Positions 52,881 to 61,363 of a DNA stretch of 64,000 bases are shown one piece after another. Numbering within the stretch: position 1 is the first letter of the stretch; the number at the start of each line of letters is the position of its first letter. The translations under genes and the position numbers were made by a program. Source of the stretch: CAVUWL01 sp963700105 (GTDB taxonomy: Bacteria > Actinomycetota > Thermoleophilia > Solirubrobacterales > 70-9); contig CAVOWL010000004.1 of NCBI GenBank assembly GCA_963700105.1, positions 1,116,001 to 1,180,000 on the forward strand, in the 5' to 3' direction. The notes under the pieces were generated by a model. That model saw only the letters and a list, made by a program, of their open reading frames with translations. It was not told the DNA's origin and searched no databases.

Positions 52881-53438
52881 ATGAACGCATCCCCCAGCCT
52901 GGCAAGCCTCGTTCCAACCGGAACCTGGAAGCCTGATCCCGTCCACTCAAACATTGGCTTCAGCGTCAAGCACATGGGCGTTTCGACCGTACGCGGGCGC
53001 TTCGGCGAGTTCGACGGAGCCCTCGAGGTTGCCGAGGACGGATCCCTGAAGATCTCTGGCACGGCGAAGAGCGCGTCGGTAGATACCAAAGAGCCCCAGC
53101 GCGACGAGCACCTTCGCTCGCCTGATTTTTTTGACGCCGCCAAGTACCCGGAGCTAACCTTTCGATCCTCGAGGATCGAGCAGGCCGGCGCTGACCGGTT
53201 TCAAATCACCGGAGACCTGACGATCCACGGTGTTACCAACGAGATCACCCTTGAGGGGGAGGTAACAGGCTCCGACGTCGATCCCCAGGGCAAGACTCGC
53301 GTCGGCCTTGAGATCACTGGAGAGCTCTCGCGCAAGGACTATGGGATGAAGTTCAACGCGGCTCTAGGCAGCGGAAACCTCGTAGTCTCCGACAATGTCA
53401 AGCTCGCATTGGATGTATCCGCAGTTAGGCAGGACTAG
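52881..53438 (+). CDS. YceI-family lipocalin-like protein
   Basis: This is a 185-residue beta-barrel protein. GTWKPDPVHSNIGFSVKHMG and STVRGRFGEFDGAL start the fold, HLRSPDFFDAAKYPELTFRS is the central signature, and ELSRKDYGMKFNA closes it. It has no signal peptide, so this copy is cytoplasmic, as in many actinobacteria. YceI proteins bind polyprenoid or amphiphilic molecules. It precedes a MarR gene by 81 bases in the same direction; YceI-MarR pairs are recurrent in actinobacteria. Confidence 0.93.
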   Translation: MNASPSLASLVPTGTWKPDPVHSNIGFSVKHMGVSTVRGRFGEFDGALEVAEDGSLKISGTAKSASVDTKEPQRDEHLRSPDFFDAAKYPELTFRSSRIEQAGADRFQITGDLTIHGVTNEITLEGEVTGSDVDPQGKTRVGLEITGELSRKDYGMKFNAALGSGNLVVSDNVKLALDVSAVRQD

Positions 53439-53519
53439 CGACCCAGCGAGCCCCCGGCGGCGTTTAGTCAAGGTGCCGCCGGGCCTCGCCCTCGCTTCCG
53501 CGAGACACCGAGGAGCGAG

Positions 53520-54086
53520 ATGAAGATGGAGCACATCACCACCACCAGCGAGGCCGCCCAACGAGTCCTTTATCTGATGGGCGACGTCATCGATAGCGAA
53601 TGGACGCCCGATCAGCGTGCCGCTTGGAGTGGCTTCCTGGAGCTATCGGCATGCCTAAAGCTGGACCATAACCACGAGCTCGAGACAGAGCATGGCTTGA
53701 GCATCAGCATGGTTGGACTACTGGGCAGACTCGCCGCGGCCGAGAACCACGTCCAACGGCTTACAGACCTCGCCGCCGCAATGGGCCTCAGCCTGAGCAG
53801 GGTCTCGCGCATCATCGACATCCTCGAGCGCCGTCACCTGGTAGAGCGGGTGCAATGTCCCAACGATGGGCGGGCCGTCAACGCCCAGCTCACAAGCCTC
53901 GGCCTGTCCGAGGCTCGGCAGGCCCAAACAACCCTAAGGGCCGCTGTCCAACGGGACTTCCTCGAGGCGCTTCGAGGCTCCGACGCGGCTCTGCTGGCGG
54001 CTTCATTCCAGCGCCTCCTCGCGGCGATGGAGGCTCGGCGCGACCGAGCAGATACGACCGAGCATCAAGTGGAATCAGTTGAGTAG
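53520..54086 (+). CDS. MarR-family regulator
   Basis: This is a 188-residue regulator. The winged helix is at about residues 60-130 (LSISMVGLLGRLAAAE, LTDLAAAMGLSLSRVSRIIDILERRHLVER, NDGRAVNAQLTSLG), with the classic DxR wing (CPNDGRAV). Long N- and C-terminal helices form the dimer. An in-frame ATG at 53526 is an alternative start. It is downstream of yceI and probably represses that operon through the repeat at 52832-52843. The ligand is unknown. Confidence 0.92.
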   Translation: MKMEHITTTSEAAQRVLYLMGDVIDSEWTPDQRAAWSGFLELSACLKLDHNHELETEHGLSISMVGLLGRLAAAENHVQRLTDLAAAMGLSLSRVSRIIDILERRHLVERVQCPNDGRAVNAQLTSLGLSEARQAQTTLRAAVQRDFLEALRGSDAALLAASFQRLLAAMEARRDRADTTEHQVESVE

Positions 54087-54179
54087 AGCCGCTCAGACTC
54101 ATCGTCTTGATGTGCGCCGCGACGGATGGGGTCCTCGAGCCCTTTGCTCGGCAAGCTCGAACCGGTTGAGACCGCTGCG

Positions 54180-55181
54180 ATGAGTTCCGTCCCGATTTCG
54201 ATCCTTGATCTGGCTGCGGTCGGAGAGCAAGAGTCAATCGCTGAGAGCCTCGAGGGCAGCGTCCTCCTTGCCCAGAGCGCCGAGCAGGCCGGCTATCGGC
54301 GTGTTTGGTACGCCGAGCACCACAACATTTCCTCGATCGCCTCCTCGGCCACAGCTGTGCTGATCGCCCACGTCGCAGCCCACACCTCCACGATCCGCCT
54401 TGGCGCCGGGGGCGTGATGCTTCCCAATCACTCGCCACTGGTGATCGCCGAGCAATTCGGCACCCTGGAGACCCTGCACCCCGGTCGGATCGATTTGGGG
54501 TTGGGCCGAGCGCCCGGTGGTGACCAGGAGACGACGCTCGCGCTGCGGCGCGATCCCCGCGCCCCCGAACGCTTCCCCCAGGACGTCATCGAGCTGGTGG
54601 GGCTACTAGGGGACGAAAGCCCGATCCCTGGCGTTCGGGCGATTCCCGGCCAGGGCACGCACGTTCCCCTCTACATCCTTGGGTCATCGCGCTTTGGCGC
54701 CGAACTCGCCGCCTTGCTGGGACTTCCCTACGCCTTCGCCTCCCATTTCGCTCCGCAGGCCCTCCACGAAGCCATCTCGATCTACCGGGAGCAATTCAAA
54801 CCCTCCCCTCAACTTCAGCGGCCATACCTAATCGCCGGTGTCGGCGTGATCGCCGCCGACACGGCACTCGCCGCCGAAAGGCAGCTCGAAGCCACCCGCC
54901 ACGCCCGAGCCAGAAACCTCTTCGGCCGCGGCGAGCGTCCCCTCACGGAGGAGGAGGTCGAGGCCATCCTGAAATCACCGCGCGGCGCAGCGGTTGAGGA
55001 GATGCTCACCTATACCGCCGTGGGGACGCCAGAGGTGGTTACTTCCTATCTCGACAGCTTCCAGCATCTGAGCGGCGCAGATGAGCTGATCGTCGTCCAC
55101 TATGCCCATTCCGTGGCAGACCGGGTTCACTCCGTCGAGCTCCTTGCCAATGCCGCCAACCTGACCGGATCGACCGTCTAG
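54180..55181 (+). CDS. LLM-class flavin-dependent oxidoreductase (luciferase-like)
   Basis: This is a 333-residue TIM-barrel enzyme of the MsnO8/LuxA-like group. PISILDLAAVGE opens strand 1, YRRVWYAEHHNISSIASSA follows, then RLGAGGVMLPNHSPLVIAEQFGTLETLHPGRIDLGLGRAPGGD, which forms the FMN- or F420-binding face. The C-terminus VGTPEVVTSYLDSF is standard. ATG 54180 is preferred over 54126. It probably uses FMNH2 supplied by a separate reductase; the substrate is unknown. Confidence 0.93.
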   Translation: MSSVPISILDLAAVGEQESIAESLEGSVLLAQSAEQAGYRRVWYAEHHNISSIASSATAVLIAHVAAHTSTIRLGAGGVMLPNHSPLVIAEQFGTLETLHPGRIDLGLGRAPGGDQETTLALRRDPRAPERFPQDVIELVGLLGDESPIPGVRAIPGQGTHVPLYILGSSRFGAELAALLGLPYAFASHFAPQALHEAISIYREQFKPSPQLQRPYLIAGVGVIAADTALAAERQLEATRHARARNLFGRGERPLTEEEVEAILKSPRGAAVEEMLTYTAVGTPEVVTSYLDSFQHLSGADELIVVHYAHSVADRVHSVELLANAANLTGSTV

Positions 55182-55194
55182 GCTTCATTGATCG

Positions 55195-55506
55195 ATGGCC
55201 CCCTGCACCCATCTAGATCAGGTTCAGATAACCCAACTCCCTGAGTCCGTGGAGGGTTGCGAGGATTGCCTTGCCGCGGGAGACCTGTGGCTACACCTAC
55301 GCATCTGCCTAGAGTGCGGCAAGGTCGGCTGCTGCGATGACTCTCCCAACCGGCATGCCAGCGGGCACGCGGTAAGCAGCGGCCACCCGCTGATCCGCTC
55401 ACTTGAGCCAGGCGAGACGTGGTCGTGGTGCTATTTAGATGAACTCGCGCTTGTGATTCCGAATGTTCAGGGAGAGACAAGCATCCCGCCATCGCCCCTG
55501 GGTTGA
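55195..55506 (+). CDS. UBP-type zinc finger protein
   Basis: This is a 103-residue zinc finger. CTHLDQV, CEDC, CLECGKVGCCDDSPNRHASGH and SSGHPLI supply the three zinc sites of the ubiquitin-hydrolase ZnF-UBP fold. Bacterial members recognise neither ubiquitin nor a known partner. Its end lies four bases before the ATG of the cNMP-binding/reductase gene, so the two are cotranscribed. The pairing recurs in actinobacteria, which suggests a functional link with the reductase, perhaps binding of its C-terminus or substrate; this is inference. Confidence 0.9.
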   Translation: MAPCTHLDQVQITQLPESVEGCEDCLAAGDLWLHLRICLECGKVGCCDDSPNRHASGHAVSSGHPLIRSLEPGETWSWCYLDELALVIPNVQGETSIPPSPLG

Positions 55507-55510
55507 CCAG

Positions 55511-57094
55511 ATGGCGGGACCGGCCAGTCGATCGCTTTCCACCTCCCAGCTCGCGACGCTCGCAGAGCACGGTGAGGAGCGGACCGCCGCCGTTGGAGAG
55601 AGGCTGTTTGAGATCGGCGACGAGAGTTACCCGTTCATCGCAATTTACGAAGGCGAGGTCGCGGTGATCGATCCCGCTGGGCGAGAGATCATTCGGCATG
55701 GTGCCTCGGGCTTCCTCGGAGAGATGAACCTCCTCTCAGGGCAGACCGTCTTTCTGACTGCCGTGGTAACGGAGGGGATGCGCTACATAGCAGTCGAGCG
55801 AGAAGTCCTCAGGCAACTGCTTTTCGAGGATGGCTCCCTGTCAGACCTCCTGCTCCCCGCATTCGTCGAGCGACGCGAACTACTCCAACAGCAACAGGGG
55901 ATCGGGATCGACATCATCGGGCCGCGGGAATCCGGCGACACGCGTCACCTGGTCGAGTACGCGAGACGATTGCGACTCCCCTACTCCTGGCTCACTCCGG
56001 AGGAGAGCGCGGAGGCAGAATCGTTGATCAAGCAGTTCGATCCCGCCGAGATTCCGGTCGTTCGGCTTCCTGGAGGCGTCGTGCTGAAGCGCCCTACCAA
56101 CGGAGAGTTGTCGCGGGCCCTTGGGATCGGACTCGAACTCGACCACCGCGAGGAGGTCGACTTACTCGTTATCGGCGGCGGTCCAGCAGGTCTAGGCGCC
56201 GCCGTTTATGGGGCATCGGAGGGCCTCGACACGCTGGTAATCGAGAGTACCGTCCTCGGCGGGCAGGCCGGAACCTCGCGCAGGATCGAGAACTATCTGG
56301 GATTCCCGGCCGGCATCAGCGGCTCCGAGCTGACCAGCCGAGCAATTGCCCAAGCGCGAAAGTTTCAGGCCCGCACCGCAACTCCCTACCAAGCCCGGGG
56401 GCTTGAGCCCGGCGAGAGCCGTCATCTGGTCAGGCTCAGTGATGACAAAGAGGTGTCCGCACGAGCGGTCCTGCTTGCCACCGGGGCTGACTACCGTCGC
56501 CTGCCCGTGTCAAATCTCGCCGAGTTCGAGGGAGTCAGCGTCTTCTATGCCGCTGGCCCACCCGAGGCACAGCTCTGCGGAGCGCAACGGGTTGGGGTGA
56601 TCGGCGGCGGCAATTCCGCTGCGCAAGCCGCGGTCTGGTTGGCGAGGGGCGGCGCCCTCGTCACCCTCCTGCACCGTCGCGCCGACCTGCGAGAGACAAT
56701 GTCGCATTACCTCATTGCTGAGCTTGAGCGATACGGCGTCGCGGTCCGTGACCGAAGCGAAGTAAACGCCCTTCACGGAGGGGAAGGAAGGCTCAAGGCC
56801 GTCACACTCAGCGACGGCACCGAGATGGCGCTCTCCTTTCTCTTCCTCTTCCTCGGCGCCACCCCTTGCACCGATTGGCTTCAGGATGTGATTGTGCGTG
56901 ACTCGAGCGGATTCGTTCTTACCGGACCCGAGGCCGGTGCCGAAGGCCTGCTCGAGACCAGCGTACCCGGGGTCTACGCTGCCGGCGATGTCCGTTCCGG
57001 ATCAACCAAGCGCTGCGCAACGGCCGTTGGCGAGGGTGCAACAGTCGTGGGCTTCGTCCACGAGCGCCTCGCAGCCGCTGGCGCGACAAGTTAG
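55511..57094 (+). CDS. cNMP-binding / thioredoxin reductase-like FAD oxidoreductase fusion
   Basis: This is a 527-residue protein. Residues about 10-125 are a cyclic nucleotide-binding domain (ERLFEIGDESYPFIAIYEGE, GFLGEMNLLSGQ). Residues about 130-205 form a thioredoxin/glutaredoxin-like module (YARRLRLPYSWL, EIPVVRLPGGVVLKRPTNGE) with no CxxC. Residues about 210-527 are a TrxR-like FAD/NADPH unit (VIGGGPAGLGAAVYGASEG; VGVIGGGNSAAQAAVWLARGG; GVYAAGDVR). The redox CxxC of true TrxR is absent (PPEAQLCGAQRV keeps one Cys). ATG 55511 is preferred; an upstream ATG at 55463 overlaps the UBP gene. Confidence 0.92.
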   Translation: MAGPASRSLSTSQLATLAEHGEERTAAVGERLFEIGDESYPFIAIYEGEVAVIDPAGREIIRHGASGFLGEMNLLSGQTVFLTAVVTEGMRYIAVEREVLRQLLFEDGSLSDLLLPAFVERRELLQQQQGIGIDIIGPRESGDTRHLVEYARRLRLPYSWLTPEESAEAESLIKQFDPAEIPVVRLPGGVVLKRPTNGELSRALGIGLELDHREEVDLLVIGGGPAGLGAAVYGASEGLDTLVIESTVLGGQAGTSRRIENYLGFPAGISGSELTSRAIAQARKFQARTATPYQARGLEPGESRHLVRLSDDKEVSARAVLLATGADYRRLPVSNLAEFEGVSVFYAAGPPEAQLCGAQRVGVIGGGNSAAQAAVWLARGGALVTLLHRRADLRETMSHYLIAELERYGVAVRDRSEVNALHGGEGRLKAVTLSDGTEMALSFLFLFLGATPCTDWLQDVIVRDSSGFVLTGPEAGAEGLLETSVPGVYAAGDVRSGSTKRCATAVGEGATVVGFVHERLAAAGATS

Positions 57095-57275
57095 GGCTAC
57101 TCCCCCTCACGGCGAGCTCACCCCGCGAACGGGGAAATCGATGCTGGTGAACAGAGGGGATCCGAGCCATCCCCGAAGCCACCCGCAAACAGTCGAGCAA
57201 ATGACCGTTTGCTGGCCGACAATGACGAGGATCAGGGATGTATTCGTCCTGGCGTGAAGGAGCGCGATTTTTGCG

Positions 57276-57539
57276 CTAGCCGAGCGCCCCGGCGAGGGCG
57301 ACCACGATCAGCACAAGCGCCACCACGCCGAGCGCCCTGCGAAAGTCGTTGACGCCGCTCGCGGCCTCCTCATATGCCCAGACTCCCAACCCGAGGTAGA
57401 AAATCGCGCGCGCGGCATCGTTGAGGGTGCTGGCCTGATCGGCGAGCCGCGAAACGAGCAGCGCCGCCAGCGCGATCCAAAGCGGCGGGTTGGGGAACTG
57501 ACCGACCGTGTAACCCCGGATCTTGAAGTCGCGCGGCAC
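57276..57539 (-). CDS. Small three-helix membrane protein
   Basis: This is an 87-residue protein with hydrophobic segments at about residues 18-33, 43-58 and 70-86, separated by DQASTLNDAARA and EEAASGVNDFRRA. Similar small membrane proteins are widely conserved in actinobacteria without assigned function. A perfect 14-bp palindrome (57549-57562) lies ten bases before its start. Confidence 0.65.
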   Translation of the reverse strand: MPRDFKIRGYTVGQFPNPPLWIALAALLVSRLADQASTLNDAARAIFYLGLGVWAYEEAASGVNDFRRALGVVALVLIVVALAGALG

Positions 57540-57548
57540 TGCCGAAGC

Positions 57549-57562
57549 CTAGATGCATCTAG
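57549..57562. promoter_or_regulatory. Perfect 14-bp palindrome CTAGATGCATCTAG
   Basis: This fully self-complementary sequence sits immediately upstream of the small membrane protein gene. It contains no recognised regulator consensus. The position suits an operator overlapping the promoter or 5' UTR. Confidence 0.35.
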
Positions 57563-57662
57563 CCTCGATGCCACCGAGGGGAAGCGAGATGCGGGCCCAT
57601 GACACAGCAACGCTGGGCTGTGCGCGGGCGGGGAGTCATGTCGGAGGGTATGTACGCACAGG

Positions 57663-57688
57663 GCCGGGGTGCGCCCCGACACCCCGGC
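57663..57688. repeat. Nine-bp inverted repeat with eight-base loop
   Basis: GCCGGGGTG, loop CGCCCCGA, CACCCCGGC: perfect arms. It has no U-tract on either strand. Together with the next hairpin 35 bases away it forms a compact structured stretch. Confidence 0.45.
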
Positions 57689-57723
57689 GCGGCGATCAGC
57701 CACGTTGGAGTCCCTTCACTAGC

Positions 57724-57751
57724 GCAAGGGCCGCCCGAAGACGGCCCTTGC
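57724..57751. repeat. Ten-bp inverted repeat with eight-base loop
   Basis: GCAAGGGCCG, loop CCCGAAGA, CGGCCCTTGC: perfect arms, very stable. It could act as a terminator (without U-run, as in many actinobacteria) or be part of an RNA. Confidence 0.5.
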
Positions 57752-58146
57752 AAGGTGCGTTGAAACGAGCGCGAGAACCACGGCAGGGTGGGACAGTCCC
57801 GGCCTCCCTCGCTCGCCGGTGCCCGGGTTGGATTCCGCCGGGCTGCCGAAAACAGTGCGGCGCCTAGCGGCCCTGCACCTCCAGTGTCCCCTCAAGCATG
57901 TGAATCAAGTAGGACCACCTCCTTTCTCTGGTATACCGATTCAAGCACACCGCTCAGCCATGTCCACCGCTTCCCCCTGAAGCCCTGCCTGATCGACAGG
58001 GGCATAGTGGACCCGACCTCTGCCGTGACTTGCAAAAACTGGGACGATTTCAAGGTGACTGACTCCATTGCTAATGGGAGAATGGATCCACCGAGCGCTG
58101 GCAATACCCCCACCCCTGGAATGGAGATCGCCCCGGTGGTGAAACG

Positions 58147-58953
58147 CTGATCCACGCCACCGATATCCACCTCAACCTGGTCCAGAGCTCACAGCAGCTT
58201 TTCGAGCTCGATCCCAACGCGGTCATTGAGACCGGGAACGGCTCGATGCTGGGCGCTGGCACACCTCCCCATCCGGTGATCTCTAATGCAGCCTTTCGCA
58301 TCGATGACGAGGTCGACCCAGGCGAATTCTTGGCGCTGGCGCGAGGCTTCTTCAGCGAACGGGGCCGCGGCTTCAGCGTCTGGGCACGAGCGGGCGTCGA
58401 TAAAGACCGAGACCTGATTGCCGCGGCTGAGGCCGGCGGACTTCAAGCGGTCCATGCGATGCCCGAGATGATCCTCGGGCACCCGATGAAAGAGCGCTCC
58501 CTCCCCAGGGAGGTGGAGCTGCGCAGGGTAACCTCAGCCGCCGAGGCGACCGACTACTGGCGGGTCGCGGCCATCGCCTACTCCAGCCTCGGCTTTCCCC
58601 CAGAGAGCTTTGACTCCTACACGAATCATGACGGCCTGCTCGCCGACAACGTCGCCGCCTTCCTCGCCTACCAAGACGGGAAGCCGGTCAGCATCGCGAT
58701 GACCATCCTCAGCCACGAAGTTGCCGGCATCTACTGGGTCGGGACCGTGGAGGAGGCGCGGGGTCAGAGCCTGGGCTGGACGGTCACTGCCGCCGCGGTC
58801 AACGCCGGATTCGACCTCGGAGCCGAGTTCGCTTCACTGCAGGCCTCGCCGATGGGCGAGAGTCTCTACTCGGCGATGGGCTTCGAGCAGGTCTTCACCT
58901 ACCGCCTGCTGATGGCGCCAAACCCGGCAACATCGGGCGGATCGGAGACATGA
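58147..58953 (+). CDS. GNAT-family N-acetyltransferase, non-ATG start
   Basis: This protein of about 268 residues has a C-terminal GNAT fold: SIAMTILSHEVAGIYWVGTVEEARGQSLGWTVTAAAVNAG (acetyl-CoA loop region, Q/R-x-x-G-x-G/A variant RGQSLGW) and SLYSAMGFEQVFTYRLL. The N-terminal half resembles the fused non-catalytic GNAT half. The first ATG (58246) would remove HATDIHLNLVQSSQQLFELD and the following strand, which fit the family. The open frame has only CTG 58147 as near-cognate start before a stop. The start is therefore uncertain, with 58147 shown. Substrate unknown. Confidence 0.75.
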   Translation: MIHATDIHLNLVQSSQQLFELDPNAVIETGNGSMLGAGTPPHPVISNAAFRIDDEVDPGEFLALARGFFSERGRGFSVWARAGVDKDRDLIAAAEAGGLQAVHAMPEMILGHPMKERSLPREVELRRVTSAAEATDYWRVAAIAYSSLGFPPESFDSYTNHDGLLADNVAAFLAYQDGKPVSIAMTILSHEVAGIYWVGTVEEARGQSLGWTVTAAAVNAGFDLGAEFASLQASPMGESLYSAMGFEQVFTYRLLMAPNPATSGGSET

Positions 58954-59011
58954 GGGAGTTTCCCTTCGAGTTGGCTGATCGAGCTAGGTCTGGCCAAAGC
59001 CGCACCTAAGC

Positions 59012-59374
59012 TTGGTCCCTCTGACTGGAGCCGAACCTATCCTGCGTGCTGCGTATTCCGCCTTCAATTCCCGCGACCTCAAGGCTGCAATCGAGCTGAT
59101 GCACCCCGAGGTCGACTGGCCGAACACCTGGGAGGGCGGCCGGGTAATCGGGAGGAGCGCGGTCCTCGACTATTGGCACCGCCAGTTGGCGACTATCTCC
59201 AGCCAGGTCGAAGCGGAGGGGTTCTCAGAGCAGCCCGACGGCAGCATCAGTGTCGCTGTGCGCCAGGTCGTCCACGACGCCCAGACTGCTCAGCTGCTCA
59301 GCGATTCGCGCCTACGGCATCGGTTCTGGTTGGAGGATGGGCTAATTGTGAGGATGGAAGTGCTTGAGCCCTGA
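59012..59374 (+). CDS. SnoaL/NTF2-like protein
   Basis: This is a 120-residue cone-fold protein (TTG start). ILRAAYSAFNSRDLKAAIELMHPEVDWPN is the SnoaL signature, followed by GRVIGRSAVLDYWHRQLATIS and a beta-sheet half. Single-domain NTF2-like proteins serve as small cyclases, isomerases or binding proteins; no catalytic residue is assigned. It is about 60 bases downstream of the GNAT gene in the same direction. Confidence 0.85.
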   Translation: MVPLTGAEPILRAAYSAFNSRDLKAAIELMHPEVDWPNTWEGGRVIGRSAVLDYWHRQLATISSQVEAEGFSEQPDGSISVAVRQVVHDAQTAQLLSDSRLRHRFWLEDGLIVRMEVLEP

Positions 59375-59514
59375 GCGTCTCAGCTGCGAAATCGCCCCGG
59401 AGCGAGCCCGCCCCTGGATTCATCGGTTGGGAAATCGAACTTGCAGGTCGCAGCGGTGAAATGGGCGGCGACCATGGTCTGGACCGCGATTTTGCGGCGT
59501 TCCCCAGCCGCCGG

Positions 59515-60030
59515 CTAGAACTTCTTCGGCTTGTAGGTCCAGCCGGCGCCAGTAACGGCGTCAATCACGGGGTCGCGCAGATCCGGCCAGGAGAACTTAT
59601 AGCCACCCTCATCGGCGCCACCCTCCGTCTGGTGTGGACCGAGCCAGGCAACCACATGCACAGTCTCCGAGCCGATGTGCTGGCCCTTTTCCCAGCTCTT
59701 TGAAGCAGAGATCCCGTCGCTGCCTAGCTCGGCGTCGGTGGTGGTTTTGAAGCAGAGCCCGACAACGGCGTGCTCGTCGTCTTGCGGCGCGAGCCGGATC
59801 GCACGGTAGAGATATTCATACTCACCGCCTCCCGCCCCGGCGCTTGACACCTTGGCCGACCACGAGACGACAATCTCACCGTCATCCTCCCCTGTCTCGA
59901 TCCCCTTCCCCGAAATCGACAGCAATCGCCCTCGTAGCTCCTCGGCGCTCTGCGGCGCGACCCCGTCCTCGGGCTTCGCCACAGTCACGATGCCACGGCC
60001 CTTCTCTTTCAGCTTGTCGAGGAATCCCAT
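59515..60030 (-). CDS. Conserved hypothetical protein (DUF-like, soluble)
   Basis: This is a 171-residue protein starting MGFLDKLKEKGRGIVTVAKP. I do not recognise a named family. It is beta-rich, with no signal peptide or membrane segment. The short amphipathic N-terminal GFLDKLKEKG segment resembles membrane-surface or particle-associated small proteins. It is codirectional with dtd but separated by about 160 bases. Confidence 0.65.
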   Translation of the reverse strand: MGFLDKLKEKGRGIVTVAKPEDGVAPQSAEELRGRLLSISGKGIETGEDDGEIVVSWSAKVSSAGAGGGEYEYLYRAIRLAPQDDEHAVVGLCFKTTTDAELGSDGISASKSWEKGQHIGSETVHVVAWLGPHQTEGGADEGGYKFSWPDLRDPVIDAVTGAGWTYKPKKF

Positions 60031-60187
60031 CTTCGAACCAGCTTATTTGACCGGAGCAGCGACGTACCCGAGCGACGATGAGAGCGCGCGATCAAGCCCT
60101 CAGGCCGTCAAGGCCAGCGGCGGGTGATCGATCTCCTCAAACGTCGGCCCAGCACTCTCATCCATCCGGGCCTGGCCAGCTCCGGGC

Positions 60188-60604
60188 TCAGGACTCAAGC
60201 AAGATCGTGACCGGTCCATCATTGACGAGGGCCACTCCCATGCAGGCGCCGAAGACCCCCCGCTTTGCGCCGAGGCGCTCGCAGAAGCGCTCGTACAGGG
60301 GCTCGGCCTGCGCAGCCGGCGCCGCATTGGTGTAACTGGGCCGATTGCCATTGCTGGCGTCACCATAAAGGGTGAACTGGCTGACGCAGAGCACCTCGCG
60401 CTCGCCGAGCGGCTCGTTCATGCGGCCCTTGGCGTCATCAAAGATCCGCAGGGCACGAATCTTGTCTGCGAGGCGGTCAACCTGCGGTGCACTGTCGTCC
60501 AGGGCGACCCCGAGCAGCACGAGGAGGCCCGGGCCGATCTGAGCGACCCGCTCGCCCTCGACATCGACGGCGGCCTGGCTGACCCGCTGGACGATCGCCT
60601 TCAT
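60188..60604 (-). CDS. dtd: D-aminoacyl-tRNA deacylase
   Basis: This is a 138-residue Dtd. KAIVQRVSQAAVDVEGERV, LLVLLGVALDD, CVSQFTLYGD and the active-site GNRPSYTNAAP with the closing VNDGPVTILLES segment are all present. It hydrolyses D-aminoacyl- and glycyl-tRNA(Ala), a proofreading step in translation. ATG 60604 gives the conserved MKAIVQRV N-terminus and is preferred over 60625. It appears monocistronic. Confidence 0.95.
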   Translation of the reverse strand: MKAIVQRVSQAAVDVEGERVAQIGPGLLVLLGVALDDSAPQVDRLADKIRALRIFDDAKGRMNEPLGEREVLCVSQFTLYGDASNGNRPSYTNAAPAAQAEPLYERFCERLGAKRGVFGACMGVALVNDGPVTILLES

Positions 60605-60824
60605 CCGGGGAAGGTTAGACACCAAGACCGCTCGGGAGTCATGGGCGCGCCTCGCCCAACCTCCTCAAGATTTCCGAAGATCCGGGCGACCGCACGGGAG
60701 CTCCGAAGGCCCTGGCGAGCGCGCGCCGACAAGGAGCCCTAGCGAAGTGGCCCCCAGCCCAGCTCAGCGGACGCGAGACCGTCGGTGGCGGTGGCCAGTA
60801 ACTACCTGAATCGGCGCCGGGACA

Positions 60825-61286
60825 TCATGGACCAGAGCTGGGAAGCGGCGATCCGGCCAATAGGAAGAACCAGATCGTTAGGGCCAGTGCCGCCAGCAAG
60901 ACCGATCCCATCAGCACCGCCTCGACCACGGTGGTGGTGCCGGCGCTGGGGGTCGTGTCGCGCATGCTCTTTAACCAGCTGGGACGCATCGGGGTGAGGC
61001 GGTTGGTGCCGGTGATCCTCACGTAGAGGCCGTTGAGCCGCGCGATCAACCAGGCGACGATCACCACCGAGGCGATTATTCCCACCGCGACCACGAGGTA
61101 GGGACCACCGCTTGGAAACTGCGTGTGGGAGACCTTGGAGCCGATGTAGATCCAGCTCAAAGGAATCGCGGTCCAAAGCGACAGGGAGGCCAGCAGCATC
61201 GCAATGAAAACCCACAGCGCGACCAACGCTCGAATGCGGTTTCTGCCTTGGCTGTGGTCCTGCAGAGTGCGATCGGATTCAGGCAT
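60825..61286 (-). CDS. Three-helix membrane protein
   Basis: This is a 153-residue membrane protein with helices at about residues 20-44 (LVALWVFIAMLLASLSLW), 62-82 (PYLVVAVGIIASVVIVAWLIA) and 120-142 (EAVLMGSVLLAALALTIWFFL), with a basic connecting loop. ATG 61286 is preferred to 61334. I do not recognise the family; similar small integral membrane proteins are common in actinobacteria. Confidence 0.65.
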   Translation of the reverse strand: MPESDRTLQDHSQGRNRIRALVALWVFIAMLLASLSLWTAIPLSWIYIGSKVSHTQFPSGGPYLVVAVGIIASVVIVAWLIARLNGLYVRITGTNRLTPMRPSWLKSMRDTTPSAGTTTVVEAVLMGSVLLAALALTIWFFLLAGSPLPSSGP

Positions 61287-61363
61287 CAACCAGTTCGCTT
61301 GGGGACGAGTTACTGTGCCAGCTATATGGTACACCTGAACGGGTCCTCGGCTGGCTTGCCTGA

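Larger units (their letters stand above)
57563..58146. other. About 580-bp region with two strong hairpins and no clear gene
   Basis: I find no protein family in any frame here. The region contains two perfect GC-rich hairpins (57663-57688 and 57724-57751), described separately. The frames reported as open are shadows or lack family resemblance. A structured non-coding RNA cannot be excluded. Confidence 0.35.

Noticed and set aside
57788..58150. Plus-strand frame of 120 residues before the GNAT gene
   Set aside because: No recognisable domain and mixed composition; the GNAT reading frame upstream of its first ATG fits a family better.
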